A stretch of 64,000 nucleotides of DNA from Gnetum montanum (taxonomy: Eukaryota; Streptophyta; Gnetopsida; Gnetales; Gnetaceae), in the NCBI GenBank assembly GCA_015680685.1, contig MNCI01011864.1, positions 770,180 to 834,179 of the forward strand. The letters run 5' to 3'. The first letter of the stretch is position 1. Each line of letters opens with the position of its first letter. Positions 56,093 through 64,000 of the stretch are shown here, piece after piece. The notes below the pieces were generated by a model. The model saw only the letters and a list, made by a program, of their open reading frames with translations, was not told the DNA's origin and made no database searches. A program made the translations under genes and the position numbers.

Positions 56093-57660
56093 AGCCAAAC
56101 TTTGACCTTAGTGAAACTTGCAAAATATAAAGAGCTTTTAAGTGAAATTGATCTCAAATGAAAGCTCTAAAGACCAAGATTAGTATGAAAACATGAGAAG
56201 ATGGTGTTGAAGCTAATAAATTTGGAAAAATGGAGAAAAATTAATTTGGTCGATGCATGAAATAAAAGATTAAGGAGTACTGAGCGATTTAGGTAATGAA
56301 AAATGTGAAAGATAGGATTATAGCGATGTCAAAGATAATGAACTTTAACTAATTAAGCCAAGAGCTATGCAAGTGGGTCCTCCCCATAGTAGGCTCATGC
56401 CATTTTTTCCCTTGCATAACCTCAACTAAGGAGTCTGTGGGCCCCATAGTCAATTTAATGATCATGACAAGTTAAAGACCAACTTGAAAGAACCCACTCA
56501 AGAATCCCAACACATCAGACCAAGACATAGAGCATAACATAGAACTTGGCAATGAGGTGAGTTATGGCAGCATGGATGGATGATAAAGAAGGTGGAATGG
56601 AGTTCCAAATTGAGGTCATAAGAAGTCCCTTGTGGAATTTGTGTTTAAAAATGACCTAAGAAGTTCCATTCTCAATCCAGACCAAAATCAACTACTTTTA
56701 ATGACTTCACATCACCACTCTAAGACCAATCCACCCACTCGAGACACAAGAATGCTTCCACAAAACAACCATTATTCCACAAAGAGAAGAAAGGAGAAGT
56801 AGAAAGTAAGAGAGAGGACCTTAGTTAGAGGAGACCTTCAAACATACGTGCATGTTGTTTGAGTCCCATAACTAGTGCTTGTAGCCTATTTATTTGTCCA
56901 AGGGATGTGCTTTGAATTCTCATTGTTTTTATTTTTATTTTTTATTTTGTTTTTGTTTCTCTTTTTTTTTTTTAAATAGGAACCACACCATGCAAGAACT
57001 TATTCATGTTGAAGGGATGTGCTTTGAATTCCCATTGTTTTTCTTTTCTTTTCTTTTTTTTCAATGGGAACCACACCATGCAACGATGTTATTTTACTTC
57101 GTATTAGTGGTTGGCGTGGAATGACAAGAAGTTCATAAAAAATACTCAAGCACTCAAGCAAGAAGAACATGACAAAGAGTTTTGAGTCCCCTTGAAGTCA
57201 CATCCTTTACAAACCTTTGAATCCTTCCTAATTTTGGAACTACCAAGGTCACCAATTAATTAAAAGTTTCTTTAATGAAAAAGAACCTCAAATTCCCAAA
57301 ACAAGAAAAACCATAGAGTTCATTGAATGGGAAGATGACATAGACTCACTACTTGTTCTATGAAAAATAAACTATGTCAAAGTCATCAGACATCAAAATT
57401 CAAAAAGAAGCCAAACATTGATAATCACTCATTAAGCACAAACCATTATTCGTAAACAGTAACAGCAACATTTTTATTAGAAAAAGTGAGGAAATATCAT
57501 ACTTAAATCAAACAAAACAAAGCAAAATATATGAGAAAATTTAAAATAGTAAAGAAGGTTTAAAAGTACTAAAGATGGTGTAAAATTAGAAAAATTGAAA
57601 ATTAAGAATTTGTAAAAATCAAAAACATGAAAAAAAAAGTAGAAAAACTGAGAGCCAATT
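56093..57660 (-). other. spacer of element D between integrase and ORF3
   Basis: Non-coding. It shares blocks with C, E and F (for example AGTGGGTCCTCCCC at 56373). At about 56905-57090 a roughly 100 bp unit is duplicated: GGGATGTGCTTTGAATTC, then a T-rich run, then GGAACCACACCATGCAA, twice. The Phe-rich ORFs over the T-runs are not genes. Confidence 0.5.
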
Positions 57661-58900
57661 TGATGGTTAGCACAGATGGCCATCTCCTCCATGACTGAGT
57701 TAAAAGGAGGAGATCCAAAAAATAGAATGTGGTTGTCCATCTGTTGAGCTGGTATTTACACTAACCTAGCTTGGTTGTAGGAAAGGCTTGACTTGTTGGA
57801 TGCTTACCAACTACTTTTTAGTTGGGCTGTCAAGTTTGTAAATCAACATGGCCCTAGAGGAAAAGGTTTGATTAATTATATAGGGTCCCTCCCACAATGT
57901 TTGGAGTTTTGTCTTTTGGGCTACATGTGTGGGGTTTTAGTAAAGAACCTTATCTCCTAGTTGAAGTTTTACTTTCCTAATTCTAAGGTCATGTCGTTGC
58001 TTGTTGAATGCCTTGTTCACCTCATTTAAGGATAGGACCACTAATTGATTTTCATCTAACATGTTCAAATTGATCAGCCCTTTCTTTCTATGCTAAACTT
58101 AGGTCACGGTTTAAATCATAGGCTGTTAAGAGTGTATGGAGCTTGAATTGAATTGGGAGTGTTAAAACTTTTTCATACACTAACTCTTAGAGAGAATAGC
58201 CAATAGGAAGTTTCCAAGTTAAATGATAAGCCTAGAGAGCATCGCTAAGTTTTGTACTCCAATCCTTCCTATATTGGCTAATGGTCTACATTAGTATTTT
58301 TGTAATCTTCTAGTTGGTTACCTCTACTTGACCATTGGCTTGGGGATGATAAGGTGTTGTTAATTTATGTTTTACCCCCAAGCGTTGCATCAGTTTTTTA
58401 AATGTGGCACTTGTGAAATGAGTTCCATTATCAGAAATTAGTGAACGTGGCACCCCAAACCTATTCACAATATTTTGTTGTATAAATTTGACAACAGTGG
58501 ATGATGTACAATCAGTAACAGCTGCCACTTCTATCCATTTTGTGTAGTAGTCAATTGCTACTATAATATATGCCTTTTCATTGGACATGGGTGTGATGGG
58601 ACCCATGAAGTCAACGCCCCATATGTTGAAAGGTTCCAATGATTGAATCCACTATTGAGGACCTTTCATGCGAGTAGTCATCCCCTTGTCACTTTGACAA
58701 CATTTGCAAGACTTGATGAACTGGTGGGCATCTCTAAAGATTGTAGGTCAATAGTATCCTACCATCAGGATTTTTATGGCCATGTGTCTCCCTGCATAGT
58801 GGCTTCTGCAAGGTCCTTCATGAACATCTTGGAGAATGTGCAATTGATCTTCATCAGGGACACACCAACAGATCAGGCTATCAACACGAACCTTGTAAAG
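57660..58900 (-). pseudogene. integrase of element D (Ty3/gypsy)
   Basis: Zinc-binding HHCC region near 58860-58640 (VHEGPC, SHYAGRH, then SCKCCQSDKG). The catalytic core is open at 58639-58310: WGVDFMGP (first Asp), LISDNGTHF (second Asp) and PQANGQVEVTN (Glu), so the D,D,E triad is intact. A C-terminal part follows (RVLTLP, KVKLQLGDKVL-like) down to about 57780. A TAG stop separates the zinc region from the core and more stops follow the core. Athila/Tat-type sequence. Confidence 0.75.
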
Positions 58901-58945
58901 GTTTCCATTGATTTCCATGAAGTATTTGGATTGATGAAGAAATTT

Positions 58946-59900
58946 TTACTTCTTCCTAAAATCCAAGTCTTGTGACATCTCTTGAGTGAGAAGATATATG
59001 AGAATACCATTATAACATGTTGCTTCTGTAGGCGTTTGTTCACTTATTGCTCCTATAAAGAGGAGTTTGTCTAGAAACTGATTAGAGAGCAAGCTCTCTT
59101 CCTCTTTATTATCCCATCTTAAATGAGAGAGGTGGTTAGTGACCACATTCTTAGTCCCTTTTTGATCTACTATAGTGAGATCGAATTCCTGCAAGATCAC
59201 AAGCCACTATATAACATGAGGGCTCACCATCGGCTTATTCATGATGAAGCAGATTACATTGTAGTCTGTATGTACAAATACTTTGTAACCTAGCACATAA
59301 TATCTAAACTTTTCTAGTGCATACACCATTGCCATTAACTCGTTCTCTATGGTGGTGTAATTTAACTATGCCCCCACAATACTTCGACTCACGCAGTGGA
59401 TATAATATGGATGCTTCTTATCGTCCATCTATGTAAGCATTGCTTCCAAAGCATAGTTAGATGCGTTTGTCATGATATGGAATGGTTTGGACTAGTCTGG
59501 TGCTCGTAGGAGTGGCATTTCTACAAGTTTCTCCTTTAATTGTTGGAATGAATGTTCACATTTCTTGGTCTAGATAAAAGGTGCATCTTTCTTTGTAAAC
59601 TCTACCAATGAATTTGCAATCTTAGAGATATTCTCAATAAATCATTGGTAGTAACCAGTGTGTCCAAGAAATGATCAAACATCTTTAATAGTCTCTAGTT
59701 GGTGTGTTATTCCTTGGATGACCCTTATCTTTTCTAGGTTTATCTCAATCCCTTTTTGCAAAATTCGGTGCCCTAACACAAGACCTTCTTGGATCATGAG
59801 ATGGCTCTTTTGATAATTGAGTCATAGGTTTGTCTCTACACATCTCTTCAATACTTGCTCAAGTTGGTCCAAGGCTTGCTCACTTCATTAGAGAGTTAAC
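58946..59900 (-). pseudogene. reverse transcriptase (C-terminal half) and RNase H of element D
   Basis: The frame starts abruptly at LEQVLKRCVETN (about 59870) and continues with HLMIQEGLVLGHRI, SFLGHTGYY and FTKKDAPFI, the connection side of the reverse transcriptase. Then come NYALEAML, LNYTTIENELMAMVYALEKF, VFVHTDYN and LQEFDLTIVDQKGTKNVV (RNase H). The fingers and palm with the catalytic Asp pair are missing. At least eight stops break the frame: three TGA and five TAG. All can be explained by C-to-T or G-to-A changes. Confidence 0.75.
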
Positions 59901-61960
59901 ATTATAGTGCGGATCCTAAGCAGCACTTGGTTTGAAGGGCACTCAAAGGTATTTGATGCAGAGGATGAGGGTGATGGACATGTAGGACAATTAGCCAAAG
60001 TAAGTTGTGAGGGTTGGAGAGGACTGCTAGGTCAAAAGAAAGGTCATTTCCTTGATCAATTATTCGAACCACTTGGTTGAAAAACTAGTTGTGAGCTTGT
60101 GTCATTTTATTGTTATGGCTATGGAGAAATCTCACCCTGCATAGACGGAGTAGGAGCTAATTGGGTTGAAGGTGGAGGTGTAGGTGTAGAGGGATGTGAA
60201 GGATGATAAGAATATGGATATGGGATTTCCCCTTGAGTAGATGGTGAATGTATTCGGTGATACTCTAGAGGGTAATAGTGATGCTGGAATGATGTATGAC
60301 TTGTAGAGCTTCTAGGGGAGATGGGTTGCTGAATGTAGTACCTGTATGGATCTGGCTACCTATAAGGATACTACTACCTAGGTGGTGGCATTTCCCATGA
60401 TTGTGGCTGGTATCGCTGTTGGTACTATTCATAAGGTTGTGGAGGAGTTCCACTTGGGTAGTAAGCTTGTTGGTATTGGTAGAACTACCTTGGATTGCCT
60501 TGAGGGTAAGGTAATCATCTTGGAGCTTACCTATGTGCTAGGCGAGGATTCAATGTGTACACTTTAGACTCTTGTAAGTGTGATAGAACAGGGCAACATC
60601 CCTTTGAATGTTCGTATTGGCATATGTCACATTCAATTTCATTATCAAATTTGGAATCCACAACTTCCTCTACTATAGCAGCTTTACCTTTGCCTCTTTG
60701 GTAAGCATGTTTAGCTTCTTTTTTCCTCCTATGATTATGATCACTATTTTGCCTTTTGGATTCTTTAGCAATCTTTAAAGTAGTTTGAAACTTTTCATCC
60801 AAAGAGTCCCATAGCTTGTCAACCTTGGTTGAAATATTAGAAATAGATTTTTGGATGGGCAAGGTCTTTTTGTTCACCACTTCATCAAGTGGTGACTCTT
60901 CCTCATCATAAAAAAATCAAACCTCTCATTTTCTAATGGAGGGATCCTTGTTATACTCTTCAATACTTTCCCTCTTTTGTAGCTCACCTTCTTTTTTTAC
61001 TATATGCTCAATTAACCTTTGGATCTGATGAGTTCTCATTTCGAACAACCTTCCTTGGGCATACACCCCAAGGATTCTTCTAATTTCTGCTTTGAGCCCA
61101 TCTATGATGTGGCAAAGTTGTTCCCTCTGAGAGTAACCATGGCCAGGGTATCGATGTAGGAGTGAATAGTATTGGCCCATGGTAGCATCCAAGGGTTCAT
61201 GTGCTCCTTGTTTCTAGCATTGGATTTACCTTCTTAGATTAGACACTTTGGAGTATGTTTGGTATTTGTCATTGAACAACTCTAACATGGTATTCCATCT
61301 TTAGATAGATTCTGGTTCTAAGGACTGGTACCAATTTTCAGCTTCCTTAGTGAGTGTCCTTGGGAAAAGTTTAAGTTTTTGCCACTCATTCTCTATGTTT
61401 TGTAAGAAATAGGCATTTGAAAAGCTTGTAGATGTGTCTATGCATCAAAATTGTATCCCTCCTCAAATCTTGGGATATTGTTCATATCTAGGTGCTTGAT
61501 CCGACTATCCTTCATATGCATGGTTAGGATTTTAACTACCTCCACAATGTTGAACATACTTCGAGTTACCAATAAAGATTCATCATCATCACTGTGTTGA
61601 TGACACTGATGCTGGTTTCAACCACCCCTTCGATTTTGGTGGCCTTCTCGATCATTGTTATTTCGCTGATCACCTTCATCATGGTTGTTTCAACAATAGC
61701 TTCCATGAGAACTATCAGATGAAGAGGAATGTTTGAAATTGAATGAAGAGGATGAAGAGGAAGGTGGACTGCCATTGCCATCGCCACAGTGGTGTCCGCC
61801 ACCACTATTACGCTTATTAAAATCACCATCCTTAGATCCCTTATTATTGCAATGTTTACCCAAGTCCCTACCTTGGCTATCACTCTTTCTTGAACCCAGT
61901 TTATGAATAGTCAATCATAGGGTCAAGTTCACACCCTTGTCATCAGTAGCAGGGGGTGGA
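59900..61960 (-). pseudogene. degenerate gag of element D
   Basis: N-terminal part (61914-61690) rich in Gly, Ser, Asn and His. The core (about 61530-60926) has LDMNNIPRFEEGYNFDA, HIIDGLKAEIRRILGVYAQG and HQIQRLIEHIVKKEGELQK, homologous to gag of element C. An Arg/Lys-rich section at 60880-60660 leads to the knuckle CDICQYEHSKGCC at 60593-60631 (CX2CX3HX4C). A Pro/Tyr/Gln/Ser-rich tail ends at the RT fusion point near 59900. Confidence 0.7.
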
Positions 61961-62135
61961 GAATCTTCATGTTGAGAACCTTCCAAGGGGGGATCCTCAT
62001 TGTCCTCTTGATCTAGTAGGAACAAGGGGTTAGTGTAATGTTTCCCCTTTGTAGCTTCATGGAGTTTCTCCTAACATTGATCTCATTTACGTTATGTTTT
62101 AGTGGGACAGTAGTTTCGAGTGTTGTATCCATCCA

Positions 62136-62975
62136 TGATAAGTGGCAAGGTACCCCTACACTCAATCATATGAATACGAGCGTTACACACGCGATCTGGT
62201 AGAACTCCATAGACTAAGTGCCTACATGCCTTATGGAACACCTAAGGTTAATCAGTCGTTGTCTTCCCAAGCTTACTTGTATTTGTCATGGTTGTATGGT
62301 TAAGTAAGCTTGAGGCATGTGATTTTTATATCCTTTTTGTTTTTATCGCCTATGTTAAGAGAGGAAAGGGTGAAGAAACTAAGTAACTAACTTTAACTAA
62401 CTAAGCCTTAATTATCCTAGAATTAGTATCCGTTCCCACTTACCGTTTCACACCCTAAACCAATGCAATGTTGCTAGGATTACCAAATGCTATTCGTTAT
62501 TGGGATTACCAAGCGTAACGCACATGCTCGAAGCGGTCATACTGAATGCACTTAACTAGGAGTTGAGGGTTGAGAGAGATTTAATTAATTAATAAATCAT
62601 TTAAACATTTCACAATAATTAAAGTCCTATTTAGCTTAGTCCATGCACTGCAAGGTTTATCCAAAATTTCATCTTTATTTTTGTACACAAACGTGTGTTT
62701 AGGTACAATATTTGCTCGAATAAAGATCCATTCACTTTGGGACTCCTACTGCGGGCACATAGAAATTATTCTAACTCTGGAATAGAAAAATGGAAAAAGT
62801 TTGGCTAAGGTCTAGATCTAGATGGCAAAACAAGGGAGAGCCGTCTCTTATTTATAGATTTGGCGGCACGCTGTGATATCGTGTACGCGATATCGTAGGA
62901 GAAGACGCGATATCGCGTATATGATATCGCATACCTGATATTGTGGCCCATGCAATATCGCATCCCATCATAGCC
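62136..62975 (-). repeat. LTR of element E
   Basis: Ends CCTTGCCACTTATCA (minus strand) at 62136. The U3 side at 62870-62960 carries six GATATC-type words including GATATCGTGTACGCGATATC (62876-62895) and CGCGATATCGCG (62911-62922). Reversed TATA box TATTTATAG at about 62850-62858. To the right lies the G-rich junction (CATGGGGCTATGATGGG, minus strand) and internal 3' sequence, so this is a 3' LTR of an element extending beyond the window. U5 resembles D more than C, while U3 resembles C. Confidence 0.65.
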
Positions 62976-64000
62976 CCATGACTAAATAAAAACTCATCCT
63001 CGAGTTCCTTACAAAATATTGGGAAGGTATGGGATTATTGACTCGAATGGAACTAATGGTGAATGGGATGACATGTGAATGGATCATCATTACAAAACAT
63101 TACAAAACTAGTGTTCACGACAATAAGAGTGAACACTTATACATTTGACATCAGGCCTTATTTGGCAGTTGAGAGAGAAGAGAGAAGAGAAAGAAGTTTT
63201 GCTGCTGCCAATGCCAAGATTGTGCCCTTTGTTGTCCATCCATAAGCACACCATCAATCTTGTTCCTTGCATAACTACTTCAGCCTTGATCCATTCCAAG
63301 TGTTCCCTCTAGATCCAATCCATTGTTGTATGATTACCATCTGCACATGCAACAAAGTCTTATATTAGCAAGGGTAAATACATCACAATGCAGTTGATAC
63401 CTTGCTTTGCTAAAAGGTCCATTGGCTGAGTTGTGGTATGGCTGATTACGGATTCTGGAGATATAATAATGGTGACTACCGAAGGTGTAGGGGTTAGGAG
63501 AAAATAAAAAAAATTGGGTTAGGACCCCAATGACTAAGAGCGAACCACTGGTAGCGATAGAATGGAGAAAGAAAAGGAATAAGAAAGATGGAGAAAAAGA
63601 GACAACTGTAACGTCGATAAAATGAATGTCAAGATGTTAATGAACAAAATAAGGTTGATTGCAAAAATTTTAAGGGAAATAATTTAACTGGTGCACCAAA
63701 TAGGAAGGCCAGTGGGTCCTCCCCAAAGCAGGCTCATGCCGTTAATGCCCTAACAAACCCATATTCAAAGAGTCCGTAGGCTCTAGGAATGTCATTTGGA
63801 ACAAGAGTTAAAGTCTTAACCACAAGAACTTACCAAAAAGAAAACAATGGGTCAACCAAAATATACACTAACGATACAACCGATAATGAGGTGAATAATG
63901 GAGGGGGAACGATGGAGAGAAGAGAATGGAATGGAGTCTCAAAAACAAGGTGGTGTATAGCCCCTTATGTATTTAATGATTAATGTGACTTAGTAGATCC
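62976..64000 (-). mobile_element. element E: internal 3' region with ORF3 deleted
   Basis: Begins with CTCATCCTCGAGTTCCTTAC and GGTATGGGATTATTG (63000-63040), as next to the LTRs of C and D. By 63712 it has the CAGTGGGTCCTCCCCAAAGC block that in C and D lies on the far side of ORF3. Only about 700 bp separate the two, against 3-4 kb in C and D, so ORF3 is almost entirely deleted. Short ORFs here are noise. Confidence 0.55.

Larger units (their letters stand above)
51440..62135 (-). mobile_element. element D: Athila-like retrotransposon, internally deleted
   Basis: Minus-strand order: gag (61960 to about 59900), reverse transcriptase C-terminal half fused directly to the gag tail, RNase H, integrase, spacer, ORF3 and 3' LTR. 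Protease and the N-terminal half of reverse transcriptase with the catalytic YxDD are missing. No own 5' LTR or primer binding site is found; gag is abutted at 62136 by the LTR of element E, which is of the other U3 type. A loss or an LTR exchange on that side is likely. Confidence 0.75.

Noticed and set aside
56894-57124. Phe-rich ORF with apparent membrane segments
   Set aside because: It follows two T-runs in a duplicated spacer of element D; low complexity.

Overview
This is plant nuclear DNA, and almost all of it is old, nested LTR retrotransposons. The evidence is spliced coding sequence with a plastid-type N-terminus, Ty3/gypsy proteins of the plant Tat and Athila types, tRNA-derived SINEs, and no bacterial-style gene packing. 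LTR pairs are strongly diverged (roughly 80% identical by eye where I aligned them) and the reading frames are full of stops. That fits a large genome that removes repeats slowly. A gymnosperm is plausible, but the sequence alone does not fix the species.

Layout. 1-3414: 3' end of an LTR element (G) with a GC-rich 2.0 kb LTR. 3624-13029: element A (+), a gag-protease-only Tat-like element. 13030-14330: unrecognised coding-like relic. 14330-31913: element F (+), an Athila-like element truncated at its 5' side, broken by a related LTR (H, 16102-17033) and by element B. 17233-29050: element B (-), a relative of A with a clear TGCAT target-site duplication and a 916 bp assembly gap. 32195-32315: a second G-type LTR end. 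32316-40000: the only gene-bearing island. 40262-48139: element C (-), Athila-like, lacking pol, inserted into a SINE with CAACC target-site duplication. 48145-51439: AT-rich spacer with a 0.44 kb foldback and a DUF4283/zinc-knuckle relic. 51440-62135: element D (-), Athila-like with gag, amputated RT, RNase H, integrase and a 3' extra ORF. 62136-64000: element E (-), an LTR and ORF3-deleted internal region running off the window.

The one gene I can support is a nuclear gene for a chloroplast YceD/DUF177 protein (large-rRNA accumulation factor) on the minus strand: exon 1 at 38589-39172, a 1.8 kb intron that contains a SINE, exon 2 at 36361-36781, 334 residues.

The most interesting signal is in the Athila-like elements C, D and F. 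All three carry a long extra ORF (ORF3) between integrase and the 3' LTR. In D and F a copy of the LTR promoter motif plus a TATA box sits about 440-470 bp before the ORF3 start codon. In C the internal copy is of the different palindromic type found in C's own LTRs. This looks like a second, internal promoter for ORF3 that changes together with the LTR promoter. Other notable signals are a repeated 22 bp palindrome in the LTRs of A, a conserved shortened CX2CX3HX4C gag zinc knuckle, a conserved hairpin at the end of G-type LTRs, and a contig-join artefact at 54135-54232.
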